A stretch of 39,111 nucleotides of DNA from Candidatus Kapaibacterium sp. (GTDB lineage: Bacteria; Bacteroidota; Ignavibacteria; Kapaibacteriales; UBA2268). Made by a program: the position numbers and the translations under genes. Under the pieces are notes generated by a model. The model saw only the letters and a program-made list of their open reading frames with translations, did not search any database and was not told where the DNA came from. Each line of letters begins with the position of its first letter. Positions within the stretch are counted from its first letter, which is position 1. Shown here in pieces: positions 27,828-35,378 of the stretch. The stretch covers positions 1 to 39,111 of the forward strand of contig CALKJQ010000119.1 in NCBI GenBank assembly GCA_937995785.1, in the 5' to 3' direction.

Positions 27828-28217
27828 ATGAAAAAGTTTGTGCTTTTTTTTGCATTAATGGTTTTACCTTTTGTTGTTTTTGGTCAGCAACAACAAAATC
27901 AACAACAAGACATTCCAATACTTTCGCCAAAAGTAATCGTAGGCGACATTGTCTTTGTTACTCAAGCACTTAAAACAGTAGAGATAAAAGGCAGTGAAGT
28001 TGAAGCATTTTTGCAAGTGCAGCAATCTTTCGAAAAACTTATCAAAGAATTGAACAATCAACAAAAGAAGGTAAACGACACAGTCGATATTCGTATTCCA
28101 CTCAATATCGCTCAAAATACAGTTGCCTTTATGGATAGAGCAACTTTGCAAGGTCAAAATGCAATTGTTTACAAAAGATTTGTTGATGCTTTGGTTGCTT
28201 CGACAAAGAAAAAATAA
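27828..28217 (+). CDS. small secreted Gln-rich hypothetical protein
   Basis: 129 residues, no recognised family. A signal peptide (1-19, ending VVFGQ) is followed by a low-complexity Gln/Asn stretch (about 20-27). The rest is amphipathic helix and strand, with KGSEVEAFLQVQQSFEKLIKELNNQQKK likely helical. GGAG lies 7 nt before the ATG. It follows the porQ-like gene by 16 bp and is the last gene before a strong terminator, so it is probably a periplasmic or surface product of the same operon. No cysteine and no catalytic signature are visible. Confidence 0.7.
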   Translation: MKKFVLFFALMVLPFVVFGQQQQNQQQDIPILSPKVIVGDIVFVTQALKTVEIKGSEVEAFLQVQQSFEKLIKELNNQQKKVNDTVDIRIPLNIAQNTVAFMDRATLQGQNAIVYKRFVDALVASTKKK

Positions 28218-28244
28218 CAAATTTTTCGAAATCTTGACCGAAAT

Positions 28245-28278
28245 AAAAAAGGTAGGTTTAAAGCCTACCTTTTTTTTG
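28245..28278. terminator. bidirectional intrinsic terminator
   Basis: AAAAAAGGTAGG (28245-28256) pairs with CCTACCTTTTTT (28264-28275) around a 7-nt loop, followed by more T. It ends the nudix-parAB-porQ operon and, read the other way, lies just beyond the stop of the DUF35 gene, so it can serve both convergent transcripts. Confidence 0.88.
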
Positions 28279-28294
28279 TTAAATGTTTAAAATA

Positions 28295-28681
28295 CTATAT
28301 CACAATAGCTTTGTAACCATAATTAATGATGCCCGAGTGACCTTCTTCCATAATTTTTCGGAATACCAATTCAACATTTGCTCCAATCTTAACTTTTTCG
28401 AAAGGAGTATCGGTAATCATTGCGGTAAGTCTTGCACCCTCTTCGGTTTCGATAATTGCAACCGGAAATGGTTTGATTAGCTTAAATTGATCCGAAGGTG
28501 TGGAAATTATTGTATAAGAAAGAATCTTACCTTTACCCGAAAGAGTAATTTTTTCGAAATTTTTACAACCCGATGGTGAGATGTATCTATTGGGTAACGA
28601 AACGAAACCATCTTCAAATTTTTGAGCTTCCAATCGAAATCGATGAGGAATTTCGCGAGTATATCTTTGTGAATTAGCCAT
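28295..28681 (-). CDS. DUF35 OB-fold protein, HMG-CoA synthase/thiolase complex scaffold
   Basis: 128 residues. An N-terminal helix and remnant zinc-ribbon (about 5-45) precede the OB-fold (about 46-128) with LSGKGKILSYTII and PFPVAIIE typical of DUF35. In archaea this protein bridges acetoacetyl-CoA thiolase and HMG-CoA synthase and helps form a shared CoA site. Here the usual four ribbon cysteines are reduced to one (Cys39), so it probably binds no zinc. Its ATG overlaps the thiolase stop by 1 nt (TAATG), implying stoichiometric translation. It is last in the HMG-CoA synthase-thiolase-DUF35 set. The family call is firm, the complex role is inferred from gene order. Confidence 0.85.
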   Translation of the reverse strand: MANSQRYTREIPHRFRLEAQKFEDGFVSLPNRYISPSGCKNFEKITLSGKGKILSYTIISTPSDQFKLIKPFPVAIIETEEGARLTAMITDTPFEKVKIGANVELVFRKIMEEGHSGIINYGYKAIVI

Positions 28682-29829
28682 TATATTGCCTCCAAAATGT
28701 TAACAACACTACTTCCACCGCTGCCTCCCATATTTTGGGTCATACCTAATTTTATGTTTTCAATTTGGCGTTTGCCAGCGCGTCCCTGCAATTGCAAGGT
28801 TGCTTCGATTAATTGAGCAACACCCGTGGCACCCACGGGGTGACCTTTTGCTTTCAATCCACCACTTGGATTGATAACAACTTTACCACCATAAGTGGCT
28901 TGACCTTCAGCGATAGCTTTACCTGCAGTGCCGTAATCAAAGAAACCAAGCTCTTCGGCAACTAGTATCTCGGCAATCGAGAAGCAATCATGAACTTCGA
29001 CAAAGCTAATATCTGATGGCGAAGCACCTGCGGCTTTGTAAGCACGTTCTGCAGATAATCTTACTGCATCCAAACGGGTCAAGTCTTTATGGTCGTGTAG
29101 TGCGATTGGGCCAGTTGCTGCACCAATACCTTTGATTTTTACGGGTTTATCGGTAAAGTTCTTTGCTATTTCCAACGGAGCCATAATTATCGCAGCCGCA
29201 CCATCAGTTATGGGAGAACAATCCAATAACCTTAGAGGATCTGCTACTGGAGCTGCCGAAAGAACGGCTTTCAAATCGATTTCGAAAGGATATTGAGCAT
29301 AAGGATTATGGACAGCGTGTTTATGACTTTTGATAGGAACAGCCGCAAGTTCCTCCCGCGTTAATCCATATCTTTGCATATAAACTTGTGCCATCATTGC
29401 GTATAAACCAGGGAAGGTAACCCCATTGTAGGCTTCATACTCTTGGTCGGCGGCAGTGGCAAGCACAAATGTTCCATCGTCCACATCCCACATTTTTTCT
29501 ACTCCACCAACAAGCACAATATCAGATGCTCCCGAGGCTATCTCGTAGTAAGCCATTCGAGCAGCCTGAGCTCCCGACGAACAAGCTGATTCCACCCGAG
29601 CTGCAGGAACACCTGCCTGACCAATATAATCTGCCATAAGGGAACCCAAATGCTCCTGGTAGGCATATAACCCACCCGACATTGCACCAACATATAGCGA
29701 ATCAATTTTATCTACTTTTGCATCTGCCATAGCTTTCAATGCAGCTTCGGCAAACATATCTCTGATATTTTGGTCCCAGAGTTCGCCAAATTTAGTAAGA
29801 CCAACACCAATAATTGCAACTTCTCTCAT
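28681..29829 (-). CDS. archaeal-type acetoacetyl-CoA thiolase (SCP2-thiolase-like)
   Basis: 382 residues. The nucleophilic Cys83 lies in ESACSSGAQA, His280 in EVHDCFSIAE, and His330 in GLKAKGHPVGATG. The end NMGGSGGSSVVNIL is also typical. This is the thiolase branch related to SCP-x that in archaea condenses two acetyl-CoA to acetoacetyl-CoA and passes it to HMG-CoA synthase. AAGGAAG lies just before the ATG. It starts 9 bp after HMG-CoA synthase and overlaps the DUF35 gene by 1 nt. By sequence alone it might be a general acyl-CoA thiolase; the neighbours make acetoacetyl-CoA formation most likely. Confidence 0.9.
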   Translation of the reverse strand: MREVAIIGVGLTKFGELWDQNIRDMFAEAALKAMADAKVDKIDSLYVGAMSGGLYAYQEHLGSLMADYIGQAGVPAARVESACSSGAQAARMAYYEIASGASDIVLVGGVEKMWDVDDGTFVLATAADQEYEAYNGVTFPGLYAMMAQVYMQRYGLTREELAAVPIKSHKHAVHNPYAQYPFEIDLKAVLSAAPVADPLRLLDCSPITDGAAAIIMAPLEIAKNFTDKPVKIKGIGAATGPIALHDHKDLTRLDAVRLSAERAYKAAGASPSDISFVEVHDCFSIAEILVAEELGFFDYGTAGKAIAEGQATYGGKVVINPSGGLKAKGHPVGATGVAQLIEATLQLQGRAGKRQIENIKLGMTQNMGGSGGSSVVNILEAI

Positions 29830-29838
29830 ATTTCTTCC

Positions 29839-30885
29839 TTAATTATTAAATTGTATTTTTTTGCGATATGCAACATATTGACCGTAGGTCAAGTAAATTC
29901 TGCTTGATTTCAATTGATCCCAAATTTGAGGAGCTTTGTTTTGGACGTCTACGATTTTGTCTGTTGCTTCGAAAATAAATGAATCACTACCTGCCCCCGA
30001 ACCAAACGAAACAAGCAAAGCTCTTTCGCCAGGTTTAAGAATATCCAAAATTGCAGAAAATCCTGTTATGGACGAACCAGAGTAAGTGTTACCCATCAAG
30101 CTAACAACAAGTCCTTGTTGCATTTGTTCTGAAGTAAATCCAAGAGTTTTTCCGGCTTTGCGGGGAAATCGCCCATTTGGCATATGAAAAACTGCGTGTG
30201 CAAAATCGGATGCTTTCATTTTGGCTTTTTCCATAACTATGCTTGCAGAATTCAAAACATGCTTAAAATAAGCCGGATCACCTGTGAATCTACCGCCATG
30301 TCGTGGATATTTTTCGGCTTCTCGTCGCCAAAAGTCAGCTGTATCTGTTGCATAAGAATGTGTTTCGATAACATCGGCAATAACATTTTCCGTGCCAAAG
30401 ATGAAGGCACTACCACCAGCCGAAGCAGCATATTCCAACGCATCGCCCGGTGCTCCTTGCGAGGTATCTGCACCAATTCCTAAGGCATATTCCATATTTC
30501 CCGATTTTACGTGACTATAAGCCACAAACATTGCCTCACTGCCTGCTTTGCAAGCAAATTCGAAATCTGCAGTATGAACGTCGGGTCCAATTCCTAATGC
30601 ATCTGCAAGTATTGTTCCCGATGGCTTTACCACATAAGGATGAGATTCGGAACCAATATAAACAGCACCTATTTTTTGGGGATCAATTTGAGCTCTCTGA
30701 AGGGCATACTTTGCAGCTTGCACTGCAATGGTCAGAGAATCCTCGTCGCGACCTGGTACAGTCTTTTCCGTTAGCAATAGCCCATTCTCGACCGTTGAAG
30801 CATTTTCGCCCCACTGATCGGTTATTGTGCTGATTTTAATGCTATACCTCGGAACATAAGAACCATATCCTACTATACCAACCAT
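29839..30885 (-). CDS. HMG-CoA synthase, archaeal type
   Basis: 348 residues, exactly the size of archaeal hydroxymethylglutaryl-CoA synthase. The catalytic set is complete: Glu80 in IGSESHPYVVKPSG, Cys112 in FEFACKAGSEA, and His234 in VFHMPNGRFPRKAG. It condenses acetyl-CoA with acetoacetyl-CoA to HMG-CoA in the cytoplasm. The longest frame would start at a GTG (30951) that overlaps the neighbouring gene by 35 bp; the ATG at 30885, with TGGAG 5 nt upstream, is clearly right because MVGIVGYGSYVP is the family N-terminus. It begins the three-gene set with thiolase and DUF35. No HMG-CoA reductase or other mevalonate gene is in the window, so the fate of HMG-CoA is open. Confidence 0.93.
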   Translation of the reverse strand: MVGIVGYGSYVPRYSIKISTITDQWGENASTVENGLLLTEKTVPGRDEDSLTIAVQAAKYALQRAQIDPQKIGAVYIGSESHPYVVKPSGTILADALGIGPDVHTADFEFACKAGSEAMFVAYSHVKSGNMEYALGIGADTSQGAPGDALEYAASAGGSAFIFGTENVIADVIETHSYATDTADFWRREAEKYPRHGGRFTGDPAYFKHVLNSASIVMEKAKMKASDFAHAVFHMPNGRFPRKAGKTLGFTSEQMQQGLVVSLMGNTYSGSSITGFSAILDILKPGERALLVSFGSGAGSDSFIFEATDKIVDVQNKAPQIWDQLKSSRIYLTYGQYVAYRKKIQFNN

Positions 30886-30890
30886 TTTTT

Positions 30891-30895
30891 CTCCA
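30891..30895 (-). promoter_or_regulatory. HMG-CoA synthase ribosome binding site
   Basis: TGGAG on the minus strand, 5 nt ahead of the ATG at 30885. It settles the start against the upstream in-frame GTG at 30951, which has no comparable site. Confidence 0.7.
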
Positions 30896-30916
30896 TAATT
30901 TGAGTTGTTAATAAAA

Positions 30917-32455
30917 TCATTGTTTAATAAATTTTTGAGTTGTATTTCCACTTAGTATAAAATAAGTCCCAGATGGCAAATCATTAATATTTATCTCTTG
31001 GAATAATCCATCACTTTTTGGAATAAATTTTACTAAATAACCACGTTCATCAAATACAGAAATAGATAAATTATCGATTTCTGTTTTGAATTTGATAAAA
31101 GAATTTGCTGGGTTGGGACTTATTAAAATGTTGTCAGAACTTTTATCGCTTATGATGATAGAAGTATTCTCTAAATTTTTATAAGTTGCATATAAATAAT
31201 AAAACCCATCGAATTTATAATCTTCATTACTATCGCTGAGAATAAACTTTCGTGTTGTGTTCACTGAATCCCATTTCCAATTTTCAAAGTCTTGTTTGAA
31301 CGAGACAATTTCTGCTACAAACCCATAATTATTGTAATTTGTTAGGATTTTGTACTTATCAAAAAATTCGTCATTAAAAATCTCTTGTTTTCTCCAAAAA
31401 ATTTCGTTTCTGTTACTATCATATTCATATATTTCTTTTGATCTGGGATTCCATTGAGTTCCGAATGATTCTTCGTAAATTTCGGATATTTTATCAAATT
31501 CACTATAAGAATAAGTTAGTTTTTTGTATTCTGTCCACTTATCATTCCATATTTTTTCGTAAATAGATTGTGATAGCAACATTTTTTTGTTGAATATGTA
31601 GTTAATTCGTTCTCTTCCGACCCATTCTACGTCTTTCCAGGTGTATTCTGTTTTTGTTACAATATTTTTGTTTTCATCATATATATAATGGAATTTGAAT
31701 ATAGGAACATAACTTTCTTTAATCATTCTCTCGTAAGCCATTGTTTCTATTAATCTATTGGGGTAATAAGAATAGTTGTATTTCCAATAATCAGTTAATT
31801 TCCAATTATTCCATTTTTCATATTTATTTTCAATTAAATTTCCTTGTTCGTCATAAACTTTCGTAAAACGATAATCATAAACCCATTGGTTATCGACAAC
31901 ACTCTCGGAAAGATTAATTAGAAGAGAATCTTTTGAATCGTATGAGTAAAATTTTCTACCTAAATTTACCCAACCTTGCCCATCCCATTTTTGATAATAT
32001 TCCGCTTCTTTCTTTTTGGTGGAAGTATATAAATAAAAATTCCTTCTGTCATTTACCCAAGAGTTGTTCTGTGGAATTTCTATAAGCTGTTCTATCAATA
32101 TATCATCGATATCATAAGTATAGGTAACTCTGTTATATAAACGCCATTCATCGCCCATCAAGCCATAACTATATGTTTGATTTAAAATATCATCATTAAT
32201 CCAAGAATTAATATACTTGTATCCATTGCTGATTTTGTTATCCTTCAAAATTATTTGTGTAAATTCAGTCAATTTACCTTTGTCGTTGTAAATAAAAGTA
32301 TTTTCGTAAATATAATTGTTATTTTTTTGTCGTGTTAGAACAGTATCCATTACAAAAATATTAGAATATGAATAGGAAATTGATGTTAGAAAAACTAAAA
32401 TTAATATGAAATAATTCTTGAAAAATGTATAACGATATTTAAAAAAAAACAACAT
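30917..32455 (-). CDS. T9SS-secreted protein with Tyr/Trp-rich repeats
   Basis: 512 residues. A signal peptide (to about residue 32, ending YSYSN) leads to about nine repeats of 35-45 residues with the pattern W-x(6-8)-Y/F-x-Y-D/S...E-x(4)-W (about 60-410), akin to YD/RHS-like beta repeats. The C-terminal about 75 residues (ISPNPANSFIKF, SVFDERGYLV, LPSGTYFILSG) form a type A T9SS sorting domain. It should be surface-exposed; a ligand is unknown. An in-frame TTG two codons upstream is rejected for the ATG at 32455. It lies 15 bp after an acyl-CoA dehydrogenase and 31 bp before HMG-CoA synthase on the same strand, an unusual place for a surface protein. Confidence 0.82.
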   Translation of the reverse strand: MLFFFKYRYTFFKNYFILILVFLTSISYSYSNIFVMDTVLTRQKNNNYIYENTFIYNDKGKLTEFTQIILKDNKISNGYKYINSWINDDILNQTYSYGLMGDEWRLYNRVTYTYDIDDILIEQLIEIPQNNSWVNDRRNFYLYTSTKKKEAEYYQKWDGQGWVNLGRKFYSYDSKDSLLINLSESVVDNQWVYDYRFTKVYDEQGNLIENKYEKWNNWKLTDYWKYNYSYYPNRLIETMAYERMIKESYVPIFKFHYIYDENKNIVTKTEYTWKDVEWVGRERINYIFNKKMLLSQSIYEKIWNDKWTEYKKLTYSYSEFDKISEIYEESFGTQWNPRSKEIYEYDSNRNEIFWRKQEIFNDEFFDKYKILTNYNNYGFVAEIVSFKQDFENWKWDSVNTTRKFILSDSNEDYKFDGFYYLYATYKNLENTSIIISDKSSDNILISPNPANSFIKFKTEIDNLSISVFDERGYLVKFIPKSDGLFQEININDLPSGTYFILSGNTTQKFIKQ

Positions 32456-32470
32456 AATCAAACGACTAAA

Positions 32471-33628
32471 TTAATCAAAACAACCCATCTGTCGGGCAAT
32501 TACCAGACGTTGAATTTCGCTTGTACCCTCGCCAATTTCTAATAATTTGGCATCTCGATAATAACGCTCTGCTTCGTATTCTTTAATCAAGCCATATCCA
32601 CCAAGTATTTGTACTGCGTGATTGGAAGCCATATGGGCTAATTCGCTGCAATATAACTTTGCAATCGCACCTTCTTTGGTTATATTCAAACCTTGGTTTG
32701 CCATACGGCAAACATCATATAAATAGTTGCGGGATAATTCCAAACCTATTTCGATATCAGCAAACTTGAAGGCAGTTGCTTGAAAGTGGCTAATAGGTTG
32801 ACCAAATGCTTTTCTGTTTTTAGAATAATTAATAGCATAATCGCAAGCACCCTGGGCTAAACCCAATCCCATCGAAGCAATGGATAACCTACCATAGTCG
32901 AGGGTTTTCAACATTTGGCGAAAACCATCACCACGCTTTCCAAGCATTGCGGACTTATGGACCCTTACGTTGTCAAGGTAAATCTCAGAAGTGTTCGAAG
33001 CACGCCACATCATTTTTCTGTGAATTGGCTTTGCAGTATAGCCGGGAGTATCGTTCTCCACAAGGAAACAACTGTATTCTTTCTTTCCATCGGGGCGCGT
33101 GCCCGAAACAGCCAAAATTGTAGAGCCAAGAGTAATATCGGTGGATGCATTTGTAATAAAGATTTTTGAGCCATTCAATACCCAGTAATCACCATCTTCG
33201 ATTGCAGTTGTTTGGGTGTTGCCAGCGTCCGAGCCTGCTTCAGGTTCGGTGAGTCCAAATCCCCACAGATACCCCGATGATAATTTGGTCAGGTACTTAT
33301 TTTTTTGTTCGTCATTTCCAAAGTAATAAATGGGACCAACCCCCAAAGAATTATGAGCCGCAACCGTAGCTGCATTAGAACCATCAACACGGGATAATTC
33401 TTCGACGATAATTATATAGGAAACATAGTCCAAATCGGCTCCGCCATAATGTTCGGGAATGAATGCTCCCATAAATCCCATATCGAACATTTGTTTGGTG
33501 ATTTCGTTAGAAAATAGTTCTTTTTCGTCCAATTCCGCAGCGACGGGACGAATTACTTCTTCTGCAAATTTTCGTACGGTATCCCGCAATAAAATCTGTT
33601 CTTCCGATAAATTTCTATTAATTGGCAT
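32471..33628 (-). CDS. acyl-CoA dehydrogenase
   Basis: 385 residues, an FAD enzyme making the alpha-beta double bond in acyl-CoA and passing electrons to ETF. Residues 1-120 form the N-terminal helical domain (DLDYVSYIIIVEELSR), GFGLTEPEAGSD (123-134) is the FAD-binding signature, and EGTSEIQRLVIAR near the C-terminus carries the catalytic base (about E367). It resembles short/branched-chain enzymes such as isovaleryl- or butyryl-CoA dehydrogenase; the substrate is not certain. It is the first gene of the minus-strand run leading to HMG-CoA synthase and is divergent from a paralogue at 33767, sharing the palindromic gap. Confidence 0.93.
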   Translation of the reverse strand: MPINRNLSEEQILLRDTVRKFAEEVIRPVAAELDEKELFSNEITKQMFDMGFMGAFIPEHYGGADLDYVSYIIIVEELSRVDGSNAATVAAHNSLGVGPIYYFGNDEQKNKYLTKLSSGYLWGFGLTEPEAGSDAGNTQTTAIEDGDYWVLNGSKIFITNASTDITLGSTILAVSGTRPDGKKEYSCFLVENDTPGYTAKPIHRKMMWRASNTSEIYLDNVRVHKSAMLGKRGDGFRQMLKTLDYGRLSIASMGLGLAQGACDYAINYSKNRKAFGQPISHFQATAFKFADIEIGLELSRNYLYDVCRMANQGLNITKEGAIAKLYCSELAHMASNHAVQILGGYGLIKEYEAERYYRDAKLLEIGEGTSEIQRLVIARQMGCFD

Positions 33629-33694
33629 AAATTCTTTATGTTAGTCTAACTTATAATTCATTTTTTAGAAAAATTACTTTTCCATTAATCTAAT

Positions 33695-33712
33695 TTAAGA
33701 AAATTTTCTTAA
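33695..33712. promoter_or_regulatory. 18-bp perfect palindrome, candidate operator
   Basis: TTAAGAAAATTTTCTTAA is a perfect dyad in the 138-bp gap between two divergent acyl-CoA dehydrogenase genes. The size and symmetry suit a dimeric repressor of the TetR or GntR type, as used in fatty-acid control. It is AT-rich, so chance cannot be excluded. No T-tract follows on either side and it is far from any stop codon, so a terminator role is unlikely. Confidence 0.45.
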
Positions 33713-33766
33713 TTTTATACTATTGTAATCAAAGTAATTTTAAAAGTAATAAAATTAGAGGAATAA

Positions 33767-34900
33767 ATGGACTTTTTATTGACCGAAGAGCAAAAAATGC
33801 TAAAAGAGATGGTTGCCAAATTTGCTTCCGAGAAAATTGCACCTGTAGCTGCCGACAACGAGCGAAATCATCGTTTTCCCAAAGAAATTATTGAAGAAGC
33901 TGGCGAACTGGGTTTGATGGGTATTGCCTATCCAACCGAGTATGGTGGTGCCGGAATGGATTATGTTTCGTATATGATTGCAGTTGAAGAAGTTTCGCGT
34001 TGGTGTGCATCAACGGGCGTTATTATCTCTGCTCATTCTTCGCTTGCTTGCGACCCAATTTACCGATTTGGAACAGAAGAACAAAAGCAAAAATTCTTAC
34101 CAGATTTATTGTCGGGAAAGAAAATTGGGGCTTTTTCTCTAACTGAATCGAGCGCCGGATCGGATTCGAGCAATACTAAAACTATTGCCCGGAAGGACGG
34201 CAATAAATGGATTATTAATGGTTCAAAACTTTTTGCAACAAATGGCAACGAAGCCGATGTTTTTATTTTGATTGCACGAACGGGCGAAGATAAGCATAAT
34301 CTTTCTGCTTTCATTGTGGAAAGAGATATGCCGGGTTATCGTATCGGAAAATTGGAGAAGAAATTGGGCATACGCTCATCGTCCACTGCCGAAATTATTT
34401 TAGAAGACGTTGTGGTTCCCGAAGAGAATTTATTAGGCGAAATTGGTAAAGGTTTCAAGGTGTCGATGGTTACATTAGATGGCGGTCGACTTGGTATTGC
34501 ATCCCAAGCATTAGGAATTGCACGGGCATCGATTGAAGATGCTATAAAATATGCAAAAGAAAGAGTTCAATTTGATCAACCTATCGCTAATTTCCAAGCT
34601 ATTCAATGGATGATTGCCGATATGTGGGTAGAATACGAATCTGCTTTATTACTAACTTGGCGTGCTTCTGTAATGAAGGATAAAGGAATGAATTATTCTC
34701 GCGAAGCTGCTATGGCAAAATTGAAAGCCTCGGAGGTTGCTACATTTTGTGCTGATCGCTGCATACAAATTCATGGCGGTTATGGCTACACCGAAGATTT
34801 CAATGCCGAGCGTTATTATCGTGATGCCAAAATCACCGAACTTTACGAGGGTACAAGCGAAATTCAACGCTTGGTTATTTCGAGAAGTTTGTTAAAATAA
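33767..34900 (+). CDS. acyl-CoA dehydrogenase (short/branched-chain type)
   Basis: 377 residues. GAFSLTESSAGSDSSNT (about 122-138) is the FAD/substrate signature and LYEGTSEIQRLVISR near the C-terminus contains the catalytic Glu (about 361), as in short-chain acyl-CoA dehydrogenase. It shares clear similarity along its length with the divergent neighbour (DYVSY, EEVSR, RYYRDAK, EGTSEIQR), so the two are likely paralogues with different chain-length or branching preferences. AGAGGA precedes the ATG. It is followed after 11 bp by the DUF2147 gene. Electron acceptor ETF genes are not in the window. Confidence 0.94.
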   Translation: MDFLLTEEQKMLKEMVAKFASEKIAPVAADNERNHRFPKEIIEEAGELGLMGIAYPTEYGGAGMDYVSYMIAVEEVSRWCASTGVIISAHSSLACDPIYRFGTEEQKQKFLPDLLSGKKIGAFSLTESSAGSDSSNTKTIARKDGNKWIINGSKLFATNGNEADVFILIARTGEDKHNLSAFIVERDMPGYRIGKLEKKLGIRSSSTAEIILEDVVVPEENLLGEIGKGFKVSMVTLDGGRLGIASQALGIARASIEDAIKYAKERVQFDQPIANFQAIQWMIADMWVEYESALLLTWRASVMKDKGMNYSREAAMAKLKASEVATFCADRCIQIHGGYGYTEDFNAERYYRDAKITELYEGTSEIQRLVISRSLLK

Positions 34901-34911
34901 AATAAAAAATT

Positions 34912-35352
34912 ATGAAGTATAATTTTGTTTTTGTTGCTCTCTTTTTCCTTTTTACATCATTGTTGATGGCACAACAAAAAGCCGATGATGTTTTGGGACA
35001 ATGGTATTCCGAGAATAATGAATCCCTGATAGAAATTTATAAATCGGGGAATAAATATTTTGGCAAAATAATTTGGCTCAAAGAACCATTGCGGGACGGA
35101 AAACCCAAAATAGATGATAAAAATCCAGACGATAAATTCAAAGATAGACCCATAGTTGGGCTTGTTATTCTCAAAGACTTTGTTTTCGATGGCAAAGATG
35201 AATGGTCTGATGGAAAAATCTACGACCCCAAAAGTGGCAAAACTTATAGCTGTTTTATGGAATTGGAAAACAAAGATAAGTTGAAAATACGTGGTTATAT
35301 TGGTATTTCTCTAATAGGACGAACTACTTATTGGACAAGAAAAAAAGACTAA
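34912..35352 (+). CDS. secreted DUF2147 protein
   Basis: 146 residues. A signal peptide (1-20, ending LLMAQ) and then the DUF2147 pattern: DDVLGQWYSENNESLIEIYKS, YFGKIIWL near 47-54, GLVILKDF, DGKIYDPKSGKTYSCFMEL, and LKIRGYIGISLIGRTTYWTR at the end. It is probably a small periplasmic lipocalin-like beta-barrel. The family has no established function. It follows the acyl-CoA dehydrogenase by 11 bp on the same strand and ends 2 bp from the convergent fmt gene. Confidence 0.85.
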   Translation: MKYNFVFVALFFLFTSLLMAQQKADDVLGQWYSENNESLIEIYKSGNKYFGKIIWLKEPLRDGKPKIDDKNPDDKFKDRPIVGLVILKDFVFDGKDEWSDGKIYDPKSGKTYSCFMELENKDKLKIRGYIGISLIGRTTYWTRKKD

Positions 35353-35378
35353 TTCTATTCGAAGTAACCAATAGAATT
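35351..35378. terminator. weak inverted repeat between convergent genes
   Basis: AATTCTATT (35351-35359) is complementary to AATAGAATT (35370-35378) across a 10-nt spacer. It spans the stop codons of the DUF2147 gene and fmt, which are only 2 bp apart. The stem is short and AT-rich with no long T-tract, so any terminator activity is doubtful. Confidence 0.35.

Noticed and set aside
24037-28294. parS sites near parAB
   Set aside because: I looked for the TGTTTCACGTGAAACA-type dyad here and in the rest of the window and saw no convincing match.
28681-30885. Polyketide beta-branching cassette (HMGS-type)
   Set aside because: No acyl carrier protein, ketosynthase or enoyl-CoA hydratase accompanies it, and the synthase is of archaeal metabolic length and sequence.
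30886-30951. 22-codon N-terminal extension of HMG-CoA synthase from a GTG
   Set aside because: It overlaps the end of the T9SS cargo gene by 35 bp, is not part of the family, and the ATG at 30885 has a good Shine-Dalgarno and gives the normal 348 residues.
31000-32300. RHS/YD toxin or polymorphic toxin
   Set aside because: Repeats are only loosely YD-like, there is no RHS core box or toxin tip, and the C-terminus is a T9SS sorting domain; no immunity gene follows.
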